The position numbers and the translations under genes were made by a program. DNA of 64,000 bases from Micromonospora carbonacea (GTDB lineage Bacteria > Actinomycetota > Actinomycetes > Mycobacteriales > Micromonosporaceae): positions 6,616,501 to 6,680,500 of the forward strand of contig NZ_JACHMZ010000001.1 of assembly GCF_014205165.1 (NCBI RefSeq), in the 5' to 3' direction. The notes under the pieces were generated by a model that worked only from the letters and a program-made list of their open reading frames with translations, was not told the DNA's origin and did not search any database. Below are positions 1 to 8,273 of the stretch, one piece after another. Position 1 is the stretch's first letter; every line of letters starts with the position of its first letter.

Positions 1-2219
1 TCGGGCCACTCCTCCCCGAGGCGGGCGAGGTCGTTGTTCGGGTCGAGCACGATGGCGGAGACACCGGCGAGGGCGCACTCCTCGACGATGCGGCGGATCA
101 GCACGGTCTTGCCCGAGCCCGAGCCCGCGAAGATCGTGGTGTGCTTCCGGAGCGCCTCCAGGGCCAGCGGCACGGGCGCGTCGTCGGCGTACCCGTACCC
201 GACGACGAACGCCGGCTCGGCCGGGACGGCGGCCGCCGGAGCCGGTGCGGCCTGGACGGGAGTGGCCTGGGCCGGGGCGGCCTGGGCCGCCACGGTGGGG
301 ATAGGCCCGTTGGGGATCGGCGTGGCCGGGCCGGCGGCGGGCCCCGGCGGCGGTTCGGCGTCCGTCGTCCAGCGATCGACGTCGGCCAGCGCATGCTGGA
401 GGAACTTCAGGTCGCGGGTCGGGCGGCGGTCGGCCAGCCAGCCCTGGAAGTCCATCGTGGCCTCGGCGAGCATGACCCGCAGCGCCGAGAGGATCCGCAG
501 GTCCTCCTCGCCGACGCCGATGGTCTGCCCGCCCGCCGCCGTGAACGCGGCGACGGCCTTCCGGGTGGCGGCGCTGGTCGACCAGCCACGGTTGCGCAGC
601 AGGAACAACGTGCGCTTGGCCGAGCCGGTGTCGAGGGCGGCCGCCACACTCGCCTTGCGCAGCCGGGCCAGCGCCGCGTTGCCGTGGTGGTCGTCGCTGA
701 TCGCCCGGAAACACCAGTGCGCCTGGTCCTCGGTGCGCTCGTCGAGCGTCAGGCGCAGCCGGGCGTGCAGCGGCGGGTCGGTGCTCGGGGGCGGGTCGAC
801 GCTGAACGCCGCACCGGCGTCGCCGCGTTCCAGGATCCAGGCGGTGAGCCCGGCGGCGAGCAGCGGCGGCATCGCCTCGTCCTCCGTCGCCCGCCCGAGC
901 GGGGTGGCGACGTCGGCGGCGGCCCGCAGCTCGGCGAAGCGGACGTCGTAGCGGTCCATCTCCTCGGCGGTGGCCGTGACCGGGGCGGCGGGGCGGGGCG
1001 CCCGGGGCTCCGCGGCGGCCGGCTCGCCCAGCGAGGTCATCTCCCGCACCTCGCCGGCGGCGAGGCAGCCCCGGATGTGCCGGTCGATCTCGATCAGCAG
1101 CTGGCGCGGGGTGAAGGCCCCCGCCTCGGCGAAGGCGCGCGGGGACACCGGCCACGAGGGATACGGCGGCGCGTACCCGACCTCGCCGTAGCGGACGGAG
1201 AACCGCTTCTCGATGATCGCCCGGGCGAGATCGGCGTCGTCGATCCGGCGCAGGACCGGGGTCTCCCGGAACCGGTCGGCGACGGTGTCGGCGGCGGTGG
1301 ACCGGATGATCGTCCACGAGTTCGGGATGCAGGCGAGGACGGTCAGCGTGCGCCGCGTCGCCTGCCGCAGCGACATCAGGCCGTCCGCCATCCGGGCCAG
1401 CATGAGCGACTGGGCCGGGCTCATCGCGGCGGCGCCCACCACGGCGGGATCGCTCTCGATCGCCAGCTGGGCGATCAGCGTGTCGACCTGGTCGATCGCC
1501 ACCACCGACGGGCCGGTGAGCGCCAGCAGCCAGGACAGATCCTGCACGATCTGCTGGGCCGGTCGGGGCGCGCGCCGCATCCCCCACGCCGCGCGTTCGC
1601 CGGCCACCACCTCCTCGCCGGAGAGGAAGTAGTTCTCCGCCAGGTCGCGGTGGGAGATGTCCTCCGAGGCGGCCAGCGCGAGGGCGCGGGCGGTCTCCTG
1701 GCAGGTGCGGGCCGCGTGCCGGTCGTAGTCGCCGAGCCCGGTGAGGAAGGCGTCGAGCGCCGGCCGGGTCAGCTCGGTGTCGCCCATCACGGCCCGACGG
1801 GCCGTCCGGGGCGCGCCCACCAGCGCCGACAGCCGCCGCAGCAGCAGCTTGAGCTGCGTCTCGGGGCTGCCGGGCACCGGCCGGGCCAGGCCGTCCAGCA
1901 GGGCGGCGAGGACGTTGTCCCAGAAGCTGCCCGCGTCGAGCAGGCCGACCAGGAAGAAGTAGCCGCCCGCCTCCTGCACCCGCTGGCGGACCACGCCCAG
2001 CAGGTGGGTCTTGCCGGACCCCCGCTGACCCTGCACAACCAGGCCGAGCGGGCTGCCGTGCGGGTTCGACGCCGCCTCGTCCACCCCGGCGAGCACCTCC
2101 CGCACAACCGGGACGTGCAGGCCCTCGACGTGGAAGGGCAGCGGACGCCACACGTCGTCGGGGACCGGCGCCCAGTCGAACCGCAGGGCCGCCAGCGCGG
2201 TCCGCTCCGCCTCGTCCAT
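1..2219 (-). CDS. Tandem-ATPase protein (AAA + HerA/DUF87-like), C-terminus cut by window start
   Basis: The minus-strand frame is open from the ATG at 2219 to the window edge, about 739 residues, so the C-terminus is missing. Two separate P-loops are visible. The first, GQRGSGKTHLL at about residue 62, is followed by a Walker B-like VVAIDQVDTLI near residue 240 and resembles an ORC/STAND-type AAA module. The second, FAGSGSGKTVLIRR near residue 700, is preceded by a Pro/Ala-rich linker and followed by VLDPNNDLARLGEEW, a pattern typical of HerA/DUF87 ATPases. The start overlaps the stop of the upstream gene (TGATG), so translation is probably coupled. HerA-type ATPases paired with nucleases are common in phage defence; a role for this operon is inferred from that, not shown. 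The last part of the ATPase core lies outside the window. Confidence 0.85.
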   Translation of the reverse strand, partial: MDEAERTALAALRFDWAPVPDDVWRPLPFHVEGLHVPVVREVLAGVDEAASNPHGSPLGLVVQGQRGSGKTHLLGVVRQRVQEAGGYFFLVGLLDAGSFWDNVLAALLDGLARPVPGSPETQLKLLLRRLSALVGAPRTARRAVMGDTELTRPALDAFLTGLGDYDRHAARTCQETARALALAASEDISHRDLAENYFLSGEEVVAGERAAWGMRRAPRPAQQIVQDLSWLLALTGPSVVAIDQVDTLIAQLAIESDPAVVGAAAMSPAQSLMLARMADGLMSLRQATRRTLTVLACIPNSWTIIRSTAADTVADRFRETPVLRRIDDADLARAIIEKRFSVRYGEVGYAPPYPSWPVSPRAFAEAGAFTPRQLLIEIDRHIRGCLAAGEVREMTSLGEPAAAEPRAPRPAAPVTATAEEMDRYDVRFAELRAAADVATPLGRATEDEAMPPLLAAGLTAWILERGDAGAAFSVDPPPSTDPPLHARLRLTLDERTEDQAHWCFRAISDDHHGNAALARLRKASVAAALDTGSAKRTLFLLRNRGWSTSAATRKAVAAFTAAGGQTIGVGEEDLRILSALRVMLAEATMDFQGWLADRRPTRDLKFLQHALADVDRWTTDAEPPPGPAAGPATPIPNGPIPTVAAQAAPAQATPVQAAPAPAAAVPAEPAFVVGYGYADDAPVPLALEALRKHTTIFAGSGSGKTVLIRRIVEECALAGVSAIVLDPNNDLARLGEEWP

Positions 2220-2872
2220 CACACGCCGATCGCCAGCAGATGGTTGTCCTGCCCGCCGAGGCGCAGCGCGGCGGCGAGGTCCGCCCCGGTGAGCGTCTTC
2301 TGGTTCGACTCCGGCGCGAGGGCGACGCCCTCGGAGCGGCTGAGCCGACGCAGCGCCTCGTCCAGGTCCTCGCGCGGCACGTCGGCGAAGAACGGGCGGA
2401 GGCGGCGCAGGCTCACCCAGGCCCCCGGCGCGTCGGCGAGCGCCCGGTACGCGCTGACGACCCGCGCCGCCAGCGCGCCCGCCGGGTCGGCGGCGGCCGT
2501 GGGAGCCGACGCCCGTACGTCGGTCACGGCGAACAGCTCGGCCAACGTGGCGCAGCCGCTGCGCGAAAGGACGCGGCCGCGCAGGTTGGCCTGGAGGGCG
2601 GTCAGCGCGGCACCGAGCGCCGACGCGCCGCGGAGCGCGAAGTCGAGGTCGCTCTGCATCCGCACCCAGCCCTTGTCGTCGAGCTGGAGGGCGTACGTCG
2701 ACCCGCTCTTGCGGCTGGCGACGTAGTGCAGGCGGGTGAGCTTGTCCCGCTGCGGCTTGCGTACGTCGAGGTTATAGCGATCGCGGAGCTCGGTGTTCAG
2801 CACCTCGCGCGCCTCGGCCATGAGCACGACGAGGATCGCGCTCTCCGATGCCGTCAGATCATCGCCGGCCAT
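2219..2872 (-). CDS. Double winged-helix protein of the nuclease/ATPase operon
   Basis: This 217-residue protein is the middle gene of the operon. The start chosen is the ATG at 2872, giving MAGDDLTASESA; it overlaps the end of the upstream nuclease gene by 14 bases, and longer reading would run deep into that gene. The N-terminal 75 residues look like a winged helix (LTASESAILVVLMAEAREV, then a basic recognition-like stretch and a hairpin ending in YALQLDDKGW). A second winged-helix-like unit occupies roughly residues 140-215. No catalytic motif is visible. It could recruit or regulate the ATPase on DNA, or act as the repressor of the operon. No family name is assigned; the helix-turn-helix reading comes from pattern only. 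Confidence 0.75.
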   Translation of the reverse strand: MAGDDLTASESAILVVLMAEAREVLNTELRDRYNLDVRKPQRDKLTRLHYVASRKSGSTYALQLDDKGWVRMQSDLDFALRGASALGAALTALQANLRGRVLSRSGCATLAELFAVTDVRASAPTAAADPAGALAARVVSAYRALADAPGAWVSLRRLRPFFADVPREDLDEALRRLSRSEGVALAPESNQKTLTGADLAAALRLGGQDNHLLAIGV

Positions 2873-4088
2873 GCTGCCGTCCTTCCGCCATGTCCCGCCG
2901 CCGCTCCCGCAGAAACGTGCCGATCTGCCGGACCACGGCACCGACGTCGTGGGTCACCCGGGCGTTGGTGAAGCGCAGGACGGCGTAACCGTCCAGTTGC
3001 AACTGGACGTCGCGCTGCCGGTCGGCCTCGAAGTGGACCGGACGGCAGTGCTCCGGCCCGTCGATCTCCACCACGCACCGTTCGTCGGGCCACACTAGAT
3101 CCAGCCGGATCGGCGTGGCCAGATCGTGCGACCGGTAGCTCTGGTTCCACCGCCGCCCGACGGCCCAGCTCTCGGCGGCGAGCGCCGCCTCCAGCCTCTT
3201 CTCGGCGTCGCTCGCCGGATGCGGCCGGCCCACCACCGCCCCCACGCCGGACGACAGTCCGCGCGGCACGGGTGGCACGTCGCGCGCTGTGCGTGGCGGC
3301 GCGGGTGGCACGGTGTGTGGCGGCGTGAGCGACGCGGCGCGCGGCACGGGCGGCAGGGCGACCGAGAACTCCGGCACCGCCTCCAGCCCGGCCGCGCCGG
3401 CACCGAGCAGCCAGGTGACCGGGCCGCCGTGCTGCACCAGCCAGGCGGCCCCCGCAGCGGAAACCGCGCCCGTGCCGGCGGCCGGCTCGACGAGCAGCAC
3501 CACCCGACGCCGGCCGAACGCCCCCGCGACGAGCCGCGCCAGCGCCGCCGCCCGGGTGCGCAACGGCAACTGCGCGCCGGACGGCCGCCGGGCCGTCACC
3601 GCGAAGACGGCCAGGTCCGGCAGGAAGGAACCGGGATAACGGTCGCGGCGGGACCGCGCCGCAGCGGCGGCCCGCACCGCCGCCAGCCCGGACGTGTCCG
3701 GGCGTACGCCGTCCGCAACCTCGGGCAGCCAGGCGGGCAGCACCTCGACGGCGACCTGTTCGAGCCGGTCCAACGCGGCGTGCACGAAGTCCACCGGCAG
3801 CGCGACCCGGGCGGCCGGGCGGTGCACCACGGCGGCCAACTCCGCGTGGTCCCGCGCGATCAGCATGGCCAACGCGTCGGTGTCCGCGTCGGGCAGCGCG
3901 ACGACCCGGTCGGAGGGGACGTCGGCGAGGCTCCGGTTAACCAGCAGGGTCCGGCCCTCCCCAGCATCGACGCACGTCCCGGACAGAGTACGAACGCGCC
4001 TCGGGCGACGCCACACCGTTGCGGGCCCGCTACTTAGGGCGTCAAGGGACGGAAAGGCCCTCCCACCAGCGGCGGGACGCTCGGACAA
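2859..4088 (-). CDS. DUF559/Vsr-like endonuclease-domain protein
   Basis: This is the first gene of the operon. The C-terminal ~110 residues match the DUF559 endonuclease-like fold: LDLVWPDERCVVEIDGPEH, then EADRQRDVQLQLDGYAVLRF, with the acidic residues and the 'wrong-strand' tail typical of this PD-(D/E)xK relative. The N-terminal ~270 residues are of unknown function, Ala/Pro/Arg-rich, with a Pro-rich linker before the nuclease domain. The start is uncertain: the longest form begins with TTG at 4088 (409 residues); a GTG at 4016 would give about 385; neither has a clear ribosome site. The 3' end overlaps the winged-helix gene. Nuclease, DNA-binding protein and HerA-like ATPase in one operon suggest a DNA-targeting defence module (inference). 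Confidence 0.8.
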   Translation of the reverse strand: MSERPAAGGRAFPSLDALSSGPATVWRRPRRVRTLSGTCVDAGEGRTLLVNRSLADVPSDRVVALPDADTDALAMLIARDHAELAAVVHRPAARVALPVDFVHAALDRLEQVAVEVLPAWLPEVADGVRPDTSGLAAVRAAAAARSRRDRYPGSFLPDLAVFAVTARRPSGAQLPLRTRAAALARLVAGAFGRRRVVLLVEPAAGTGAVSAAGAAWLVQHGGPVTWLLGAGAAGLEAVPEFSVALPPVPRAASLTPPHTVPPAPPRTARDVPPVPRGLSSGVGAVVGRPHPASDAEKRLEAALAAESWAVGRRWNQSYRSHDLATPIRLDLVWPDERCVVEIDGPEHCRPVHFEADRQRDVQLQLDGYAVLRFTNARVTHDVGAVVRQIGTFLRERRRDMAEGRQHGRR

Positions 4089-4189
4089 GGTCGGAGAGTC
4101 GGCTTTCGGACCATGGAGGGGTGGACATCCCAGCGGAAGCCGTTGCGCGGAGCCCGACGGCCGGCTTGACCGCGCGGACAGCTGTACAA

Positions 4190-4458
4190 CTACCGCCCGG
4201 CGTCCTCGTTCAGCAGCACCTCGACAGCGGCCACGACATCCGCGACGGTGCGATCAGGTGGGGCGAGTTCCGTCGGCCACTCCTTCCCCCGGCTGACCCA
4301 CAGGGTGGCAAGCCCTGCCGCGCGGCCACCCTCGACATCAAGCACCGGGCTGTCACCGATCGCCCAGCCGCCACCCCGCAGATCAAGACCACACCCACGG
4401 GCCGCCGCCTCGAAGATCTCGCGTGCTGGCTTCCGGACGCCCCGCCGGCAAGGCCCAC
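4190..4458 (-). pseudogene. C-terminal remnant of a HAD-family hydrolase
   Basis: Reading the minus strand from about 4458 to the TAG at 4190-4192 gives the last ~85 residues of a HAD phosphatase. It contains GVRKPAREIFEAAA (motif III lysine), AIGDSPVLDVEGGRAAGL (motif IV GD and D) and TLWVSRGKEWP. The N-terminal half with the DxDxT nucleophile is absent; upstream sequence beyond about 4460 does not continue the fold in any frame. It is therefore a truncated gene, probably left by a deletion or insertion between the nuclease operon and the NUDIX gene. No start codon or ribosome site is credible. Confidence 0.7.
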
Positions 4459-4590
4459 CGTTACTGCAAGCCGCCTCCCTCTGGCACTACATCAAGTGGC
4501 GACCCACCGCCGGATGTGTTGCGTGGCCGGAGTCGGAGCGGCAGCGCAGCGACGGACGCGCGTTCAGCGGCAACTCGCGGGCAGCGTCGC

Positions 4591-5067
4591 TCAGCCGATG
4601 TAGGGCTCGGGGCGGTCCTCGTAGCCGTGGGTGATGCGGAGCAGGGTCGACGGATGAATGTCGAGCTCGCCCAACTCCTCGCGGGCCACCCACCGGACAT
4701 CGCTTGATTCGTCGCTCGGGGTCAGAGTGCCGCCGACCGGTACGGCTCGCAGGCAGAGCGAGAACTGCTGCCGCACCTCGCCGTCCGAGTATGCGATGAC
4801 GTGACCAGGGTCGGAGTAGACACCGACCATCCCGGTGACCTCGACCCGTACGCCGGTCTCCTCCCGGGCCTCCCGGACCGCCGTCCCCGCGACCGACTCG
4901 CCGATCTCCTGGCCGCCGCCGGGCAGCGACCACAGGCCGTTGTCGGTGCGCTGGATGAGCAGCACCCGACCGTCCTCGTCACGGACGAAGACGGAAACGG
5001 CCACGACGATGCTGTTGGCCTTCGGCGCGTTCGGGTCGTGGTAATGCTCGGTTCTCGCCACGGCCAT
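4591..5067 (-). CDS. NUDIX hydrolase
   Basis: The protein has 158 residues from the ATG at 5067, which follows a purine-rich GAGGTGG site; a longer reading to 5136 has no ribosome site. The Nudix box is complete at residues 51-73 (GGQEIGESVAG, then REAREETGV), with the LPGGG lead-in, so the Mg2+-binding glutamates are present. The family cleaves nucleoside diphosphates linked to another moiety; the substrate cannot be read from the sequence. It stands alone between a HAD remnant and a toxin-antitoxin pair transcribed the other way. It is intact and of normal family length. Confidence 0.88.
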   Translation of the reverse strand: MAVARTEHYHDPNAPKANSIVVAVSVFVRDEDGRVLLIQRTDNGLWSLPGGGQEIGESVAGTAVREAREETGVRVEVTGMVGVYSDPGHVIAYSDGEVRQQFSLCLRAVPVGGTLTPSDESSDVRWVAREELGELDIHPSTLLRITHGYEDRPEPYIG

Positions 5068-5206
5068 AGGCTGCCACCTCGCCGCCGGCTGACTCTCGGA
5101 TAACTGGCTGCGCGCGCCGGAAACGGCCGGAGGCACTCACGATGTGCGCCGTCTCGACGACGGAGGTGCGAGAATAGGCGATGGTTCGGGACGCAGGAGG
5201 TGAGCT

Positions 5207-5407
5207 GTGACGTCGAGTAGCGCTGAGCAGATGCCCGAGTGGCCGACCGCTGAGCACGTACCGGCTGAGGAGCTGGCGCGTCGCCAGGGGATTCGGCCTG
5301 TCGCCTCCGTCGACGACCTGGCACGGCCTGACCTGTTCGAGTCGGACGAAGAGTTGGACGACTTCCTCGCCGACCTTTACACCTCCCGGCGAGCTGGCGC
5401 CGCGTGA
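5207..5407 (+). CDS. Small antitoxin-like protein, partner of the PIN toxin
   Basis: This 66-residue acidic protein starts at a GTG at 5207, six bases after a strong GGAGG. It ends with DLFESDEELDDFLADLYTSRR, a C-terminal acidic helix of the kind that wraps a toxin. Its stop overlaps the next start (GTGA, 5404-5407). Size, acidity, order and overlap with a PIN-domain gene make it a VapB-like antitoxin by context. No DNA-binding domain is obvious; the N-terminal part is short and not of a recognised AbrB or ribbon-helix-helix type. The family assignment is therefore from context only. Confidence 0.7.
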   Translation: MTSSSAEQMPEWPTAEHVPAEELARRQGIRPVASVDDLARPDLFESDEELDDFLADLYTSRRAGAA

Positions 5408-5807
5408 GTCTGGTCGTCCTGGACACCGACGTCGCGTCGGCGATCCTCCGGGGGCGGCTGCATGACCGCCTCCGTGCTCGCCTGGCCGGTAATACCCTCT
5501 GCATCACCTTCGTGACGCTCGGGGAGCTGACCAAGTGGACCGCGCTGCGGAGCTGGGGGCCACGCAAACTGGCCGATCTCGCCCAGTGGCGGTCCGGAGT
5601 CGTGTTGCTGCCCTTCGACGAGGCGGTGGCGACAACCTGGGACAACTCCAGGCTCGGACGCAGCATCGCGGGCGGCCCCGTCCGACGAATGACTCCTGGA
5701 TTGCGGCGTGCTGCCTGGTCGACCGGCTGCCGTTGGCGACGTTCAACGGCAAGGACTACGCCGACTTCGCCGAGTACGACGGCCTTCGCCTCTTCGACGT
5801 CTCCTAG
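5404..5807 (+). pseudogene. VapC-like PIN-domain toxin, frameshifted
   Basis: The start (GTG, 5404) gives a normal PIN N-terminus: LVVLDTDVASAIL with the first acidic residue, and TLGELTKW with the conserved glutamate. At about 5639-5641 the frame breaks. Downstream the PIN signature continues one frame over as PTNDSWIAACCLVDRLPLAT and FNGKDYADF and ends at a TAG at 5805-5807. Adding one G to the GGG at 5639-5641 would join both halves into a ~134-residue VapC-like ribonuclease. As written, the ribosome would read about 80 native residues and then an unrelated tail to 5973. Either the toxin is inactivated or the base is a sequencing or assembly error. Confidence 0.75.
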
Positions 5808-6590
5808 CTTCCAGCAACGCGGACGACCGCCGGGGCTCCGCAAACCCAGATCCCCGTACGCGCCAGCCAGCAAGCTTCCACCGAACGGCCCGGCCGCCCC
5901 GGGAAACTCGCCTTCACCTGGCCCGGAACGGGAGGGGAAAGGGACGACCCCCGTCGGGGGGAAAGTGACCTGACGCAGTAGCGAGTGTGAGCGCGTGCCG
6001 TACCGCGTGGTCAGACGTACCGGTCGCGCCATGGAGCATGATCGAGCGTGACTGCGCGGAACGGCGTTCGCTGACGATTCGCTGGCTCTCGGATGACGCG
6101 CTGCGGGCGCCCGAGGACGGCCGGAGGCCGCCCGCAGGGCAGTCCGCAGCGCGTGGCCAATTCCGGGAACCCTGCCTTGCAAAGATCAAGACTGCTGTCG
6201 GCCAGCGTCGGTGACCGTACCTGCTCGTCGTGCCGACTCCCTTCGGCCTCGGGCTACGCCCGTCGGTCGGCTTGGCTGTACGAATGGCTGTACAGCCCTC
6301 GTCGGCCACCTGATGGCGCTTTGGCCGATCAGGCAGTTGGGCCGGACCACGCCCAAGTGTCAACTAGACTGACCGCAATCTGACAAACGAAATATGCTCC
6401 TACCAGCTAGAACCAGCGCAAGCTCCTTCAACCGGTGACTGTGGGCAGGTCAGAGCGTTGGCCAAGTCCGACTGTTGGTTACTCGAGGACAACTCACTGT
6501 CTCCTTGATCGGCGCCAACTAGCGGTAGCGCCTCCGCAACCACTTCGGTAATTTGGACTGCACGTTGCGTAACGATCGCCAGGAGGGCCA
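5808..6590. other. Non-coding stretch with repeat fragments and promoter region of the ImmA gene
   Basis: No convincing gene is seen in this 783-base stretch. It holds the degenerate repeat at 5832-5966, a 20-base exact match to 15180-15199 at 6065-6084, and a hairpin with arms CTGCGGGC/GCCCGCAG around 6102-6140. From about 6370 the composition turns richer in A and T, marking the left edge of the low-GC accessory block. The last 100 bases should carry the promoter of the XRE/ImmA gene, whose AGGAGG ribosome site is at 6581-6586. Confidence 0.5.
5832..5966 (+). repeat. Degenerate, internally deleted copy of the 15.0-15.3 kb sequence
   Basis: Bases 5832-5881 match 15028-15086 with scattered differences (shared cores GCGCCAG and CAAACNCAGATCC). 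Bases 5899-5966 match 15231-15298 almost perfectly, through GGGACGACCCCCGTCGGGGGG. The intervening ~145 bases of the other copy are missing here. In the 15 kb copy the first part is the 3' end of a small coding gene, so this copy is a broken gene end plus its downstream terminator arm. Confidence 0.75.
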
Positions 6591-7799
6591 ATGGGAGGGC
6601 GAACCCCAACCGCGATCGTAGAGCCATCTGTGCTTGAGTGGGCACGCCGATCCGTCGGCATGTCGCTGGAAGAGGCTGCAAGCAAGCTGGCCCAGCCGAT
6701 CGCGAAGATTGAGGCGTGGGAGCAAGGCGTAGCCGCTCCCACTATGGCTCAGCTTCGGAAAATGTCCGAGGTATATAAGCGGCCGTTAGCCGTCTTCTTC
6801 TTGGACGCCCCTCCAAGAGGGTTCGATGCATTGCACGACTTCCGCCGCCTCCCAGCCACCACATCGGAAGATTGGACCGCCCCTCTTCATTTCGAATATC
6901 GGCGAGCACAGGACCAACGCGAATCAGCAGTTGAGATCTCTCGACGGATGGGCGAGCAGATCCCAAATTCTTGGAAACCGGCATCTTCTGTGCAGGCCGA
7001 CGACGCAGAGCGCCTCGGCTCAATAATGCGTTCTGCACTCGGGGTGACACTAAAGGAGCAAGGAACCTGGAACGAGAAGTACAGAGCACTCGGCGGATGG
7101 ATAAGAGCACTAGAGGATAATGGCGTCCTGGTAATCCAAACCGAGAAAATCAGCGTCGAGGAAATGCGTGGCTTCAGTATCTATGCTGAAGAATTTCCAG
7201 TCGTTGCCGTCAATGGCGGCGACTTTGTGAGAGGCAAGACGTTCTCACTTCTGCATGAGTACGCTCACTTGGCGCTACGGCAGAGTGGTTTGTGTGATCA
7301 AGAAAATGCAAGCCGGCCGCGGACGCCGGAAGACCGCCTTGAGGCTTTCTGCAATCAAGCTGCCGCCGCTGCCCTTATGCCAGCCGAGGCACTGCTGAGT
7401 GAGGTGGTTGTAGGCGCTGCCCCAGATGGCGATGAGAACTGGGAAAGCAGCGTGCTTGACTCCCTCGCCAGAAAGTATGGCGTTAGCGAAGAGGCCGTGC
7501 TGCGCAGACTCCTCACTCTCAACAAGACAACGCTGGCCTACTACCAGCGGCGACGGAGAGAATTCCTCGCCATATACGAGCGCGAGCGCAACCAGCAAAA
7601 GGAGCAGCAGAAAGAAAGCCCCGGCGGCCCGGGCTATTATCGCGTCAAGGCTCGCAACCTAGGCAAGGGCTTCGTGCGCCTTGTCAGCCATGCTTACGCT
7701 CATGATGCGATTGACACTCTGGAAGCCGCTAGCTATCTCGGTGTCAAGGTTCAGCACCTGAAAAGGATGGCTGACGAGGCATTCGGGAGGGCAGCGTAG
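6591..7799 (+). CDS. XRE-family DNA-binding / ImmA-IrrE metallopeptidase
   Basis: The protein has 402 residues with an AGGAGG site four bases before the ATG. Residues 10-65 form an XRE helix-turn-helix (LEWARRSVGMSLEEAASKLA, then WEQGVAAPTMAQL). The central part is an ImmA/IrrE (COG2856) zinc peptidase with HEYAH at about residues 222-226 and a downstream EAFCNQAAAALMP helix with the third ligand region. Such proteins often cleave a repressor or act as the antitoxin-like half of a two-gene module. The DUF4411 gene follows with no gap. Composition is less GC-rich than the core genes, which supports horizontal acquisition. Confidence 0.9.
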   Translation: MGGRTPTAIVEPSVLEWARRSVGMSLEEAASKLAQPIAKIEAWEQGVAAPTMAQLRKMSEVYKRPLAVFFLDAPPRGFDALHDFRRLPATTSEDWTAPLHFEYRRAQDQRESAVEISRRMGEQIPNSWKPASSVQADDAERLGSIMRSALGVTLKEQGTWNEKYRALGGWIRALEDNGVLVIQTEKISVEEMRGFSIYAEEFPVVAVNGGDFVRGKTFSLLHEYAHLALRQSGLCDQENASRPRTPEDRLEAFCNQAAAAALMPAEALLSEVVVGAAPDGDENWESSVLDSLARKYGVSEEAVLRRLLTLNKTTLAYYQRRRREFLAIYERERNQQKEQQKESPGGPGYYRVKARNLGKGFVRLVSHAYAHDAIDTLEAASYLGVKVQHLKRMADEAFGRAA

Positions 7800-8273
7800 T
7801 TGCCAGTCACCTACAGCATCGACACCAGTTCGATAATTGAGGCTTGGCACAGACGCTATCCCCAGGACGTCTTCCCGGGGCTTTGGCATGGGATCGATGA
7901 ACTAATATCACTGGGGCGCCTTCAAGCTTCCGAGGAAGTTCGGCAAGAATTAAAGAAGAAGGATGACGAACTCTACGCTTGGGCGAAAGAGCGGCCACAG
8001 CTATTTTGCGAAGCAGATTTGGATAATCAGCTCGCCGTACGCAGCATCTTGCAAGCACATCCCAGGCTTGTGAACACCCAGAAGGGCCGGAGTCAAGCCG
8101 ACCCATTCGTCATCGCATTAGCGCGAGTTCGCAGATGCACCGTCGTTACTAACGAAATCGCCTTGGGCTCTCTTGAGCGTCCACGCATTCCTGACGTTTG
8201 CCAGGCACTAGGCATTTCATGCATCGACTTCCTCGGCTTGATCCGGACCGAAAGATGGAGCTTCCGGCGGTAA
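7800..8273 (+). CDS. DUF4411 family PIN-like protein
   Basis: This 157-residue protein starts at a TTG that directly follows the TAG of the XRE/ImmA gene, so the two are co-translated. The N-terminus YSIDTSSIIEAWHRRYP carries the first PIN-type aspartate; later acidic and polar positions fit as well (SQADPFVIALAR, VVTNE). DUF4411 proteins recurrently follow XRE-ImmA genes, and the pair has the layout of a toxin-antitoxin module with this protein as the likely nuclease toxin. Family and pairing are established knowledge; the toxin role here is inference. It appears full length. Confidence 0.85.
   Translation: MPVTYSIDTSSIIEAWHRRYPQDVFPGLWHGIDELISLGRLQASEEVRQELKKKDDELYAWAKERPQLFCEADLDNQLAVRSILQAHPRLVNTQKGRSQADPFVIALARVRRCTVVTNEIALGSLERPRIPDVCQALGISCIDFLGLIRTERWSFRR

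Noticed and set aside
141..2726. An 861-residue plus-strand open frame opposite the ATPase gene
   Set aside because: Its translation is Arg/Gly/Pro-rich without any domain, while the minus strand gives clear P-loops; it is the antisense shadow of a high-GC gene.
4210..4458. An 82-residue minus-strand frame over the HAD remnant
   Set aside because: It is out of frame with the conserved HAD motifs, which continue in another frame to 4190.
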